From assembly GCF_009765215.1 (NCBI RefSeq), contig NZ_VLNV01000004.1, positions 356,682-420,681 on the forward strand: a stretch of DNA of 64,000 nt, in the 5' to 3' direction. Each line of letters begins with the position of its first letter. Position 1 is the stretch's first letter. The notes beneath the pieces were generated by a model, which saw only the letters and a list, made by a program, of their open reading frames with translations, searched no databases and was not told where the DNA came from. Position numbers and translations under genes: made by a program. Source of the DNA: Lysobacter prati. GTDB taxonomy: Bacteria; Pseudomonadota; Gammaproteobacteria; Xanthomonadales; Xanthomonadaceae. Below are positions 35,910 through 44,516 of this stretch, piece after piece.

Positions 35910-36503
35910 TCACGGTGCCGACACCGGCGTGGTCGCGGCCTTCGCCGTGCCTTGCGCCTGTGCGGTGAGCGTGTCGTTCTTGAAGAAGGTGTACGAGAGG
36001 GTGATCGTCTTCACGTCGACCGGCAGGTTCGGGTCGACGATGAAACGCACCGGCATCTCGCGCACTTCACCGGCCTGGAGCGTCTGGGCGGTGAAGCAGA
36101 AGCATTCGGTCTTGCTGAAATAACCCGAGGCGCGCGCCGGCGCGACCGACGGCACCGCGCTGCCCACGATCGTGCGCTGCGCGGTGTTGCGGGCGTGGTA
36201 CGTGGTCTCGTATTGCTCGCCCGGCACGACCTGCATCGTGACCTGGTTGGGGGTGAAGTCCCACGGCAGCTTGGAGTTGACGCCACCGTCGAACTGCACG
36301 GTGATCACGCGCTTGGCCGGCGGCGTCTTGGCGTCTGCGACGCCTTCAGCCGCGGTGCGCTCCAGGCGGATGCCGAAGACCTTCTCGCAGGCGATGCGGT
36401 ACAGCGGCACCAGCGCGAAGGTCAGGCCGAAGGCGAAAATCGCCACGACCACCATCTTGGCCAGGCCGGCGCTGTTCTTCTTCTGCTGCACGTCGTCGCT
36501 CAT
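35910..36503 (-). CDS. ctaG: Cytochrome c oxidase assembly protein CtaG (COX11)
   Basis: 197 residues from ATG at 36503. Inserts copper into the CuB site of subunit I. One N-terminal transmembrane helix (about 15-35, [27 protein letters not shown]) and a periplasmic immunoglobulin-like domain with the copper-binding CFCF motif ([12 protein letters not shown]). The ATG overlaps the stop of the 43-residue upstream gene by four bases (ATGA). A longer frame from 36566 lies within that small gene and is rejected. Confidence 0.95.
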   Translation of the reverse strand: MSDDVQQKKNSAGLAKMVVVAIFAFGLTFALVPLYRIACEKVFGIRLERTAAEGVADAKTPPAKRVITVQFDGGVNSKLPWDFTPNQVTMQVVPGEQYETTYHARNTAQRTIVGSAVPSVAPARASGYFSKTECFCFTAQTLQAGEVREMPVRFIVDPNLPVDVKTITLSYTFFKNDTLTAQAQGTAKAATTPVSAP

Positions 36504-36631
36504 TTGCCGAGCACTCCGCTGAGCAGGAACAGCGCATAGATCGTGACCGCGACCACCGCCATCCACACGGCGGTGCGACGCGCTGCCTTGCGGCGCGCTG
36601 CAACGTCTGTGGGGTCGGTGATCGGGGTCAT
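36500..36631 (-). CDS. Small cytochrome oxidase-associated membrane protein (43 aa)
   Basis: A 43-residue frame that is easily missed. It starts at ATG 36631, 15 bases or fewer from subunit I, and ends in TGA overlapping ctaG. The product has a basic N-terminal segment ([10 protein letters not shown]) and one transmembrane helix ([22 protein letters not shown], about 21-42, quoted in part). Its position between subunit I and CtaG and the coupled stop/start make it a real gene; tiny proteins here are annotated as cytochrome oxidase small assembly proteins in related genomes. Function is inferred from context only. Confidence 0.8.
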   Translation of the reverse strand: MTPITDPTDVAARRKAARRTAVWMAVVAVTIYALFLLSGVLGK

Positions 36632-36643
36632 GTCTATCGACTC

Positions 36644-38257
36644 TTAGTGCGTGATGTCGCCGTGGGCGAGGTCGCCGTCACGGATGACCGGCGGCGTGGT
36701 GAAGGTGTGGTGCGGCGCCGGGCTCGGCACGGTCCACTCCAGGCCACGCGCGGTCGGCCAGGCGCGGGCTTCGGCCTGGACGCCAGCCGCCTTCGAGCGC
36801 AACAGGATGAAGGCCATCATGAACGGCGTGGCAAACATGCCGAACGCGCCGATCGAGCTGACCAGGTTCCAGTCCGCGAACACCACGTTGTAGTCCGGGA
36901 TGCGGCGCGGCATGCCGGCCAGGCCCAGGAAGTGCTGCGGGAAGAACAGCAGGTTGACGAAGATCATCGTCCACCAGAAATGGAACTTGGCCATGCCTTC
37001 GTTGTACATGCGGCCGCTCCACTTCGGCCACCAGTAGTACACGGCGGCGATGATCGCGAACAGCGCGCCGGTCACCAGCACGTAGTGGAAGTGCGCCACC
37101 ACGAAGTAGGTGTCGTGGTACTGGAAGTCAGCCGGCACGATGGCCAGCATCAGGCCGGAGAAACCGCCGATGGTGAACAGGATCACGAACGAGATCGCCC
37201 ACAGCATCGGCGCCTCGAACGAGATCGAGCCGCGCCACATCGTGGTGACCCAGTTGAACACCTTCACGCCCGTCGGCACCGCGATCAGCATGGTGGCGAA
37301 CATGAAGTAGATCTCGCCACCGAGCGGCATGCCGACGGTGAACATGTGGTGCGCCCACACGATGAACGAGAGGAAGGCGATCGAGGCGGTGGCGTACACC
37401 ATCGCCTGGTAACCGAACAGCGGCTTGCGGCTGAAGGTCGGGATGATCTCCGACACGATGCCGAACGCCGGCAGGATCATGATGTAGACCTCGGGGTGAC
37501 CGAAGAACCAGAAGATGTGCTGGAACATCACCGGGTCGCCGCCGCCGGCCGCGTTGAAGAACGAGGTGGCGAAGAACTTGTCGGTCAGCAGCATCGTCAC
37601 CGCGCCGGCCAGTACCGGCATCACGGCGATCAGCAGGAACGCGGTGATCAGCCAGGTCCAGCAGAAGATCGGCATCTTCAGCAGGTCGATGCCCGGGGCG
37701 CGCATGTTGAGGATGGTGGCGATGACGTTGATCGCGCCCATGATCGAGCTGATGCCCATCATGTGGATGGCGAAGATGGTGAAGGCGACGTTGTTGCCAC
37801 CCTGCAGCGACAGCGGCGGGTACAGCGTCCAGCCGCCGGCGGGGCCGCCGCCGGGCAGGAACAGCGTCATCAGCAGCAGGCTGAAGGCGAACGGCAGGAT
37901 CCAGAACGACCAGTTGTTCATGCGCGGCAGCGCCATGTCCGGCGCGCCGATCTGCAGCGGGATCATCCAGTTGGCCAGGCCGACGAAGGCCGGCATGACG
38001 CCACCGAAGATCATCACCAGCGCGTGCATCGACGTCATCTGGTTGAAGAACTCGGGGGTGACATGCTGCAGGCCCGGTTGCGCCAGCTCGGTCCGGATCA
38101 CCACCGACATTGCCGCGCCGATGATGAACATGATGAAGCTGAAGATCAGGTACAGCGTGCCGATGTCCTTGTGGTTGGTCGAAAAGAACCAACGCTCGAT
38201 GAAGCCCTGCTTGTGGGCGTGATCATCGTGATGGGTGTCAGCGTGCGTGACGGCCAT
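36644..38257 (-). CDS. ctaD: Cytochrome c oxidase subunit I (aa3 type)
   Basis: 537 residues, 12 transmembrane helices. Catalytic subunit with heme a and the heme a3-CuB centre, coupling O2 reduction to proton pumping. Motifs visible are the cross-linked His-Tyr region [25 protein letters not shown] with the two CuB histidines, and [14 protein letters not shown] with heme ligands. [15 protein letters not shown] at the N-terminus and the Glu of the D-channel in GHPE context mark an A1-type oxidase. It follows ctaC by 41 bases. Confidence 0.97.
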   Translation of the reverse strand: MAVTHADTHHDDHAHKQGFIERWFFSTNHKDIGTLYLIFSFIMFIIGAAMSVVIRTELAQPGLQHVTPEFFNQMTSMHALVMIFGGVMPAFVGLANWMIPLQIGAPDMALPRMNNWSFWILPFAFSLLLMTLFLPGGGPAGGWTLYPPLSLQGGNNVAFTIFAIHMMGISSIMGAINVIATILNMRAPGIDLLKMPIFCWTWLITAFLLIAVMPVLAGAVTMLLTDKFFATSFFNAAGGGDPVMFQHIFWFFGHPEVYIMILPAFGIVSEIIPTFSRKPLFGYQAMVYATASIAFLSFIVWAHHMFTVGMPLGGEIYFMFATMLIAVPTGVKVFNWVTTMWRGSISFEAPMLWAISFVILFTIGGFSGLMLAIVPADFQYHDTYFVVAHFHYVLVTGALFAIIAAVYYWWPKWSGRMYNEGMAKFHFWWTMIFVNLLFFPQHFLGLAGMPRRIPDYNVVFADWNLVSSIGAFGMFATPFMMAFILLRSKAAGVQAEARAWPTARGLEWTVPSPAPHHTFTTPPVIRDGDLAHGDITH

Positions 38258-38298
38258 GGCCTACCTCAGAGAATTCTTGACTAGATGCCGCGGGCCGA

Positions 38299-39246
38299 TC
38301 AGCCCGCAACCGCGACAGCGGCGACGGCTTCGGTGTTCGGGGTGGTGCCTTCCGGCTGCGGCTGTTCGGCCGGTGCAGCGGCAGGCGCGGCGGGAGCGGG
38401 GACAGGCGCGGCGGGAGCCGGGGCCGGGGCGTTCTTGGCCTTCTGCGACGCCAGCCACTGCTGGTACTCCGCCTTCGGCACGGCCTTGACCACGATCGGC
38501 ATGAAGCCATGGTCCTTGCCGCACAGCTCGGCGCACTGGCCGCGGTAGATGCCCGGCTTCTTGATCTCGGTCCAGGCCTCGTTGACGATGCCCGGGATCG
38601 CATCCTGCTTCCAGCCCAGGGCCGGCACCCACCAGGCGTGGATCACGTCGTCGGCGGTGATCACGAAGCGGACCTTGGTGTCGGTCGGCAGCACCAGGAC
38701 GTGGTCGACGTCGAGCAGGTAGTGCGGGATCTCGGCCAGGGTCGGGACGGCCCTGCTCTGGCGGACCTCGTCGCTCTTGCGGTCAAGGCGGCTGGTGAAG
38801 GCCACGTTCTCGCCCAGGTACTCGTACTTCCACATCCACTGGTAGCCGGTGACCTTGACGGTCATCTCGGCATTGCGGGTGTCGTACATCTTGATCAGCT
38901 TGCTGGTCGCCGGGAAGGCCATCGCCACCAGCAGGACCACCGGGACCACGGTCCAGACGATCTCGAGCTTGGTGGAGTGGGTGAAATCCTTGTCCGGCAC
39001 CGCACCCTTGGAGTGGCGGAACTTGAACATGGCCACGGCCATGGCGCCGAACACCAGGATGCCGATGACCACGCAGATCCACAGCGCGAGCATGTGGGCC
39101 TCGTAGGCATTGACGGACTGGGCGGTGACGCCCCTGCCCATGTTCAGCTGCCACCGCGTGGGATCGGCCGACTGCGCGAACGCAAGGACCGGCAGTGCCA
39201 TTGCGGCGATGCCCGCTGCCCACTGCTTGAAACGACCGACTTTCAT
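38299..39246 (-). CDS. ctaC: Cytochrome c oxidase subunit II
   Basis: 315 residues. Accepts electrons from cytochrome c through the binuclear CuA site. Signal peptide (VLAFAQ cleavage), two transmembrane helices (about 50-75 and 92-114), then the cupredoxin domain with VIHAWWVP and the CuA motif GQCAELCGKDHGFMPI. Beyond residue 265 there is a 45-residue Ala/Pro/Glu-rich tail in place of the cytochrome c domain seen in caa3 enzymes. First gene of the oxidase operon. Confidence 0.96.
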   Translation of the reverse strand: MKVGRFKQWAAGIAAMALPVLAFAQSADPTRWQLNMGRGVTAQSVNAYEAHMLALWICVVIGILVFGAMAVAMFKFRHSKGAVPDKDFTHSTKLEIVWTVVPVVLLVAMAFPATSKLIKMYDTRNAEMTVKVTGYQWMWKYEYLGENVAFTSRLDRKSDEVRQSRAVPTLAEIPHYLLDVDHVLVLPTDTKVRFVITADDVIHAWWVPALGWKQDAIPGIVNEAWTEIKKPGIYRGQCAELCGKDHGFMPIVVKAVPKAEYQQWLASQKAKNAPAPAPAAPVPAPAAPAAAPAEQPQPEGTTPNTEAVAAVAVAG

Positions 39247-39286
39247 CTGTTCGAGCCCCAGAAATATCTAACCTAGGTGAAGTATT

Positions 39287-39308
39287 AACCGAGCAAGCAA
39301 CCGAGCAA
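39287..39308 (-). promoter_or_regulatory. 10-bp direct repeat upstream of coxB/ctaC
   Basis: On the minus strand TTGCTCGGTT occurs twice (39299-39308 and 39287-39296) separated by GC, a 12-base period, 41 bases upstream of the ctaC start. It could be a tandem regulator site or a duplicated -35 region followed by TAATAC. Confidence 0.35.
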
Positions 39309-39560
39309 GGTTGATTGTCGTGCTCCGCGGGCTGCCTCGCCCGGCACCGGCCGCGCAACACGCGGGGACCGTCCGGACGGAGGTGGCTGGCGAGCCCCTG
39401 ATACGTGATTCGGGGCCCATCACGCCGGGGCGGACAGCCCCATAGCGCTACGGATAACTGAGAAATGGTAGCGGTCGACCACTGTTGCGGCAACCCGCGC
39501 GATGCATTACGGCGCTCACGGACCTTGCAAAAACGGCTCTTCCGCACACGAAGGCACCGC

Positions 39561-39591
39561 GGGAGGGTGTGGCGGGAGGGCGTGGGAGGGG
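39561..39591 (+). promoter_or_regulatory. G-run tract, possible G-quadruplex, upstream of putA
   Basis: Within 31 bases the plus strand carries six runs of three or four G (GGGAGGG, GGGAGGG, GGGAGGGG) separated by one to six bases, satisfying the usual four-run G-quadruplex pattern. It lies about 150 bases before the putA ATG. Confidence 0.5.
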
Positions 39592-39737
39592 TTTCAGCCC
39601 CGATGCTTGCTTGATCCGGCCATCGGGGTTGAAGGCCCTTCCACAGGCAGATGGCCGGTCCGACCCCCGGCGCACAGGCCATTGATGCCCATAGCCTCTA
39701 AACTATCGGGCTCCCCACGGCAGTCTCCCCGGGCCCG

Positions 39738-42700
39738 ATGACCATCAACGCTTCCCCCGCCGTCGCCAGCGACGGTCCGCCGCCGACTCGCACCCTGCTC
39801 AGCCCCGAACTCCCGCCAGCCCCGGCCGCAGCCCGTGCCGCGATCACCGCCGGCTGGGTCCGCGACGAGGCCGAACACGTGCGCGCCCTGCTCGAACTGG
39901 CGCGCCTGCCCGACGCCGAGCGCGAGGCCGCCCAGGCCACCGCCGCCGGCATCGTCCAGCGCGTGCGTGCCCGCGCCAAGGACCAGGGCGCGATCGAAGC
40001 CTTCATGCGCCAGTACGACCTGGGCAGCGAAGAAGGCGTGCTGCTGATGTGCGTGGCCGAGGCGCTGCTGCGCATCCCCGACCAGGACACCGCCGACAAG
40101 CTGATCCGCGACAAGCTCGGCGATGCCGACTGGAAGCGGCACATGGGCCAGTCCGACTCGGTGCTGGTCAATGCCTCGACCTGGGGCCTGATGCTGACCG
40201 GCCACCTGGTCGACCTCAACGACGAGACCAAGCGCGACGTGCATGGCGCCTTCAAGCGCCTGCTCGGCCGCGTCGGCGAGCCGGTGATCCGCCTGGCCGT
40301 GCGCCAGGCGATGAAGATCATGGGCCACCAGTTCGTGATGGGCCGGACGATCGGCGAAGCACTGGCGCGCTCGACCAAGGGCGCCAACGCCAGCTACCGC
40401 TATTCCTTCGACATGCTCGGCGAAGGCGCACTGACCACCAAGGACGCGCTGCGCTACCTGCAGGCGTACCGCGATGCGATCCACGCGATCGGCAAGAGCG
40501 GAAACTTTGTTGGCAAGGACGTGTTCGCCGCACCGTCGATCTCGGTCAAGCTCTCGGCGCTGCACCCGCGCTACGAGCACGCCAAGCGCGAGCGCGTGTT
40601 CGCCGAACTCACCCCGCGCGTGCTCGAACTGGCGCAGCTGGCCAAGTCCTACGGCATCGGCTTCACCATCGACGCCGAAGAAGCCGACCGCCTTGAACTC
40701 TCGCTGGACGTGATCGCCGGCGCCTACGCCGACGCCTCGCTCAACGGCTGGGAAGGCTACGGCCTGGCGATCCAGGCCTACCAGAAGCGCGCGCCGGAAG
40801 TGATCGCCTTCATCGCCGACCTCGCCCGCCGCCACGGCCGCCGCATCCCGGTGCGCCTGGTCAAGGGCGCGTACTGGGACAGCGAGGTCAAGCGCGCCCA
40901 GGTCGACGGCCAGTCCGGCTACCCGGTGTTCACGCGCAAGCCCAACACCGACGTCAGCTACCTGGCCAATGCGCGCCGCATGCTCGAGGCCGGCGACGCC
41001 ATCTACCCGATGTTCGCCACCCACAACGCGCAGACGATCGCCACGATTCATCAGCGCGCCAAGTCGATGGGCCGGGCGAAACACTTCGAGTTCCAGAAGC
41101 TGCACGGCATGGGCGACGACCTCTACGCCGAAGTGATCCCGGCCGAGCGCCTGGACGTGCCGTGTCGCGTGTACGCGCCGGTCGGCAGCCACGAAGACCT
41201 GCTGCCGTACCTGGTGCGCCGCCTGCTCGAGAACGGCGCCAACTCCAGCTTCGTCAACCGCATCACCGACGAGGACATCGCCATCGATGACCTCATCCAC
41301 GATCCGGTCGCCACCGTTTCCTCTTTCGACTCCATCGCGCACCCGCGCATCCCGCAGCCGGTCGATCTGTACCGCAGCTACGGCATCGACAGGACCAATT
41401 CCATGGGCATCAACTTCGCCAACGACGATCAACTGCGCGCACTCTCCGAGCAGGTCAACCAGGCCACGCGCAGCGACTGGCGCGCGACCCCGCTCGTGCC
41501 GGGCGCGACCATCGGCGGCGCCAGCATTGCCGTGACCAATCCTGCCGACCGTCGCGAGACCGTCGGCCAGTGGCAGGCCGCCGACGCCGCCACGGTCGAG
41601 CTGGCGCTGAAGAATGCCGTCGCCGCGCAGGACGCCTGGAACACCCTGCCGGCCGCCAGCCGCGCCACGATCCTCGAGTACGCCGCCGACCTGCTCGAGC
41701 AGCGCATGCCGCAGTACCTGGCACTGTGCACCAAGGAAGCGGGCAAGACCCTGCCCGACGGCGTCGCCGAAGTGCGCGAGGCGGTCGATTTCCTGCGCTA
41801 CTACGGCGGCCAGGCGCGCAAGCTGTTCGCGGTCGAAGCGCTGCCGGGTCCGACCGGCGAGTCCAACACGCTGCAGCTGTCCGGCCGCGGCGTCTTCGTC
41901 TGCATCAGCCCGTGGAACTTCCCGCTGGCGATCTTCGCCGGCCAGATTGCCGCGGCGCTCGCCGCCGGCAACACCGTCATCGCCAAACCGGCCGAGCAGA
42001 CCAACCTGATCGGCTACTACGCCGTAAAGCTGCTGCACGAAGCCGGCATCCCGGAGGCCGTGCTGCAGTTCCTGCCGGGCGACGGCGCCACCGTCGGCGC
42101 CGCGCTCACCCGTGACCCGCGCATCGCCGGCGTCGCCTTCACCGGCTCGACCGACACCGCGCGCGCGATCAATCGCGCTCTCGCCGCGCGCGACGCCGCG
42201 ATCGGCGTGCTGATCGCCGAGACCGGCGGCCAGAACGCGCTGATCGCCGACTCGTCCTCGCTGCCGGAGCAGGTGGTCAAGGATGCGATCGGTTCGGCCT
42301 TCACTTCGGCCGGCCAGCGTTGCTCGGCCGCGCGCGTGCTGTTCGTGCAGGACGACATCGCCGACAAGGTGACCTCGATGCTGGCGGGTGCCATGGCCGA
42401 GCTGAAGGTCGGCGACCCGGGCCTGTTGTCGACCGACGTCGGCCCGGTGATCGACGAGGACGCGTTGAAGATGCTGGTCGACCATGCCGCGCGCATGGAC
42501 GTGGAAGCAACGAAGATCGGCGAGGTTGCCGTCGACGCCGACAGCGCGCACGGCAGCTTCTTCGCTCCGCGTGCGTATGCGCTGAAGTCGCTGGACCAGC
42601 TTCACAAGGAAGTCTTCGGCCCGGTGCTGCACGTGATCCGCTGGAAGGCGGACCAGCTCGACGCGGTGATCGATGCGATCAACGCAACCGGCTACGGCCT

Positions 42701-42959
42701 GACCCTGGGCATCCACTCGCGCATCGACGAGACGATCGAGAAGATCAGCGCGCGGGTGAAGGTGGGCAACTGCTACGTCAACCGCAACCAGATCGGCGCG
42801 GTGGTCGGCGTGCAGCCGTTCGGCGGCCAGAACCTGTCCGGCACCGGCCCCAAGGCGGGCGGCCCGCACTATCTGCCGCGCTTCACAACCGAGAAGACGA
42901 TCACCGTCAACACGACGGCGGCGGGTGGCAATGCGTCGCTGCTGACGCTGGGCGACTGA
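39738..42959 (+). CDS. putA: Bifunctional proline dehydrogenase / L-glutamate gamma-semialdehyde dehydrogenase
   Basis: 1073 residues. Oxidises proline to glutamate in two steps with substrate channelling. The FAD-binding PRODH barrel (about 180-480) has YRYSFDMLGEGA, RIPVRLVKGAYWDSEVKRAQ and MFATHNAQT. The aldehyde dehydrogenase domain (about 560-1020) has FVCISPWNFPLAIF, the general-base Glu in AETGGQNALI and the nucleophile Cys in SAGQRCSAARVLF. There is no N-terminal ribbon-helix-helix segment, so unlike E. coli PutA it should not repress its own gene. Usual length for the short, non-regulatory type. Confidence 0.97.
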   Translation: MTINASPAVASDGPPPTRTLLSPELPPAPAAARAAITAGWVRDEAEHVRALLELARLPDAEREAAQATAAGIVQRVRARAKDQGAIEAFMRQYDLGSEEGVLLMCVAEALLRIPDQDTADKLIRDKLGDADWKRHMGQSDSVLVNASTWGLMLTGHLVDLNDETKRDVHGAFKRLLGRVGEPVIRLAVRQAMKIMGHQFVMGRTIGEALARSTKGANASYRYSFDMLGEGALTTKDALRYLQAYRDAIHAIGKSGNFVGKDVFAAPSISVKLSALHPRYEHAKRERVFAELTPRVLELAQLAKSYGIGFTIDAEEADRLELSLDVIAGAYADASLNGWEGYGLAIQAYQKRAPEVIAFIADLARRHGRRIPVRLVKGAYWDSEVKRAQVDGQSGYPVFTRKPNTDVSYLANARRMLEAGDAIYPMFATHNAQTIATIHQRAKSMGRAKHFEFQKLHGMGDDLYAEVIPAERLDVPCRVYAPVGSHEDLLPYLVRRLLENGANSSFVNRITDEDIAIDDLIHDPVATVSSFDSIAHPRIPQPVDLYRSYGIDRTNSMGINFANDDQLRALSEQVNQATRSDWRATPLVPGATIGGASIAVTNPADRRETVGQWQAADAATVELALKNAVAAQDAWNTLPAASRATILEYAADLLEQRMPQYLALCTKEAGKTLPDGVAEVREAVDFLRYYGGQARKLFAVEALPGPTGESNTLQLSGRGVFVCISPWNFPLAIFAGQIAAALAAGNTVIAKPAEQTNLIGYYAVKLLHEAGIPEAVLQFLPGDGATVGAALTRDPRIAGVAFTGSTDTARAINRALAARDAAIGVLIAETGGQNALIADSSSLPEQVVKDAIGSAFTSAGQRCSAARVLFVQDDIADKVTSMLAGAMAELKVGDPGLLSTDVGPVIDEDALKMLVDHAARMDVEATKIGEVAVDADSAHGSFFAPRAYALKSLDQLHKEVFGPVLHVIRWKADQLDAVIDAINATGYGLTLGIHSRIDETIEKISARVKVGNCYVNRNQIGAVVGVQPFGGQNLSGTGPKAGGPHYLPRFTTEKTITVNTTAAGGNASLLTLGD

Positions 42960-42961
42960 CT

Positions 42962-43088
42962 CCCCTCTCCCTGGCGCGTTGCGCCTGTCCCTCTCCCACA
43001 AGGGGAGAGGGCAACGCCAGGATCACGAGGGTTTCCCTCTCCCCTTGTGGGAGAGGGACAGGTCGCCATAGGCGGCCAGGGAGAGGGG
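42962..43088. repeat. Nested inverted repeats of the CCCCTCTCCC family
   Basis: Outer arms CCCCTCTCCCTGGC (42962-42975) and its complement (43075-43088) are perfect over 14 bases. Inside them a second pair is perfect over 27 bases (42985-43011 with 43035-43061). It fills the space between the convergent putA and marC genes and may act as a bidirectional terminator. Confidence 0.9.
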
Positions 43089-43094
43089 GAGCGA

Positions 43095-43727
43095 CTACCC
43101 CACTCCCATCCCCTTCAACGCCACCACCACCAGCTGCAGCGCCAACGCCACCTGCTGCACGGCCAGCACCGCACCGAATATCTGCAGCAGCATCGGCCCG
43201 ACGCCACGCATCACCTGGCGCACGAACATCATCGCCACCAGGTTGATCGCCATGACCGCCATCACGCCGGCGAGCAGCGTCGTAGAGCGCGCAGTGTCGC
43301 TGCTGAGCGCCATCAGCGCGATCAGCGCGGCGATGCCGTAAGGCGTGACGACAATCGGAAAGACCAGGTGCATGAGTCGTGGCTCGGCGCCATCCGCAGG
43401 CGGTGGGGGATCGCCGTACTGCTCCAGCACCTGCTTCAGCGCAACCAGCAAGAAGACGATTCCGCCAGTCAGCTCCATCACCGGAATGGTGATGCGCCAC
43501 TTCTGCATCATCGCGCTGCCAATCAGCCCGGCGATCAGCAGCGTGATCGCGCTGATCACCGCGACCTTGATCGCCATCCTTCGTTGCGCCCTTGGCTCCA
43601 TCGTCGCGGTCGCGCGATGGAAGGGTGCCAGTATCTTCACCGGCCCCAGCATGATGAAGAACAGCAGCATCACGTTGGCCGTTGTAAGGACGTAGACAGT
43701 GTCCTGCGGGGCCTGCTGAAGCATCAC
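43095..43727 (-). CDS. MarC family integral membrane protein
   Basis: 210 residues with six transmembrane helices in the MarC pattern. Family landmarks are LLFFIMLGPVKILAPFH, LTGGIVFLLVALKQVL (with a conserved Gly pair) and FPIVVTPYGIAALIALMAL. Despite the name the family is not shown to give multidrug resistance. Two adjacent ATG codons make the start uncertain by one residue. The DUF202 gene ends six bases upstream on the same strand. Confidence 0.85.
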   Translation of the reverse strand: MMLQQAPQDTVYVLTTANVMLLFFIMLGPVKILAPFHRATATMEPRAQRRMAIKVAVISAITLLIAGLIGSAMMQKWRITIPVMELTGGIVFLLVALKQVLEQYGDPPPPADGAEPRLMHLVFPIVVTPYGIAALIALMALSSDTARSTTLLAGVMAVMAINLVAMMFVRQVMRGVGPMLLQIFGAVLAVQQVALALQLVVVALKGMGVG

Positions 43728-43733
43728 GTCACC

Positions 43734-44219
43734 TCATCGCACGAAAAGCCACACGGCGGTCAGGCCGCCAAGCAGAAGCAGGCCGATGCTCGCAGCGATC
43801 GTTCCTCTCTGATGTGAGACGTACTGGCCACGCTCGATGTCCCTGCCTACCGCCCAGTACCGGTAGATCGACCACATCAGCAGCAGCAGTCCAAGCACGA
43901 CCATGCCCAGGCCAGCGTTTCCTGCGTCGCGGAGAAAATGCCGGGTGTGGTGTTCGGCGAGTTCCTTCTGCTGGACCAGGTACATGCTGAAGCGGTTGAG
44001 CGTGATGCCGAAGCCGACCAGTGACACGGTCGTGCGCAGGTAGCTGAGGTGGGTGCGTTCGTTGGCCAGGTGCGAGCGCAGGTTCGACACCTGCGTGCGG
44101 TACACCGACAGGCGCGTGCGATAGATCGACAGCCGCGTCGACGAGCTTGCGACGTCCGGCTTGCCATCGATCTCGGAGGCGATGTCGGCGGGAAGCTGCG
44201 GCGGGGCGGGGACTTCCAT
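43734..44219 (-). CDS. DUF202 family membrane protein
   Basis: 161 residues from ATG at 44219 (MEVPAPPQLPADIAS), with AGGAG upstream. The DUF202 signature ANERTHLSYLRTTVSLVGFGITL is clear, followed by two further transmembrane helices (about 105-122 and 140-158). The N-terminal region contains a heptad-like repeat (RLSIYRTRLSVYRTQVSNLR). Function unknown; likely co-transcribed with marC. Confidence 0.85.
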   Translation of the reverse strand: MEVPAPPQLPADIASEIDGKPDVASSSTRLSIYRTRLSVYRTQVSNLRSHLANERTHLSYLRTTVSLVGFGITLNRFSMYLVQQKELAEHHTRHFLRDAGNAGLGMVVLGLLLLMWSIYRYWAVGRDIERGQYVSHQRGTIAASIGLLLLGGLTAVWLFVR

Positions 44220-44284
44220 AACAGCTCCTGATAGGCCGCACGAACAGAATCGCGCCAGCATCGGCTGGGGAAAGTGGTAATGGC

Positions 44285-44476
44285 GTGAAGTCGCAACCAG
44301 ACGCGGCCGTGCGCGACTACCTTGTCGCGCAGGGCATTGCCTCGGACGTCATCAGCTACGAATGGCGCGGTGACAGCGAACCGGTGCAGTCGTGCGAAGG
44401 CGTGCCGGCGAAGACGTTGCACGAATGCCTGTTGCCCAACCGCAGGGTCGCGGTGAAGTTCGACGTGCAGCGATGA
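44285..44476 (+). pseudogene. C-terminal fragment of an OmpA-family protein
   Basis: About 63 residues in frame, beginning at a GTG without a sensible start context, that match the end of an OmpA C-terminal peptidoglycan-binding domain: DAAVRDYLVAQGIASDVISY and CLLPNRRVAVKFDV. The conserved N-terminal half of the domain (the TD..G....N..LS region) is missing. It sits between the DUF202 start and the end of the regulator gene and looks like the remains of a deletion or rearrangement. Confidence 0.65.
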
Positions 44477-44516
44477 CATCGCGGGGTTGCATGCCACGAC
44501 GGCGCGGCTCGCCCCG

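Larger units (their letters stand above)
39247..39737. other. 491-base divergent intergenic region between ctaC and putA
   Basis: No convincing gene. It holds the direct repeat at 39287-39308 near ctaC, a G-run tract at 39561-39591, an inverted pair CCCCGATG (39598-39605) / CATCGGGG (39621-39628), and a -10-like TAAACT 38 bases before putA. Confidence 0.7.

Noticed and set aside
39594-43001. A 1135-codon open frame on the minus strand
   Set aside because: It is antisense to putA, whose domains and catalytic residues are intact; long antisense frames are common at this GC content, and its product is a low-complexity His/Asp/Arg/Gly-rich sequence.
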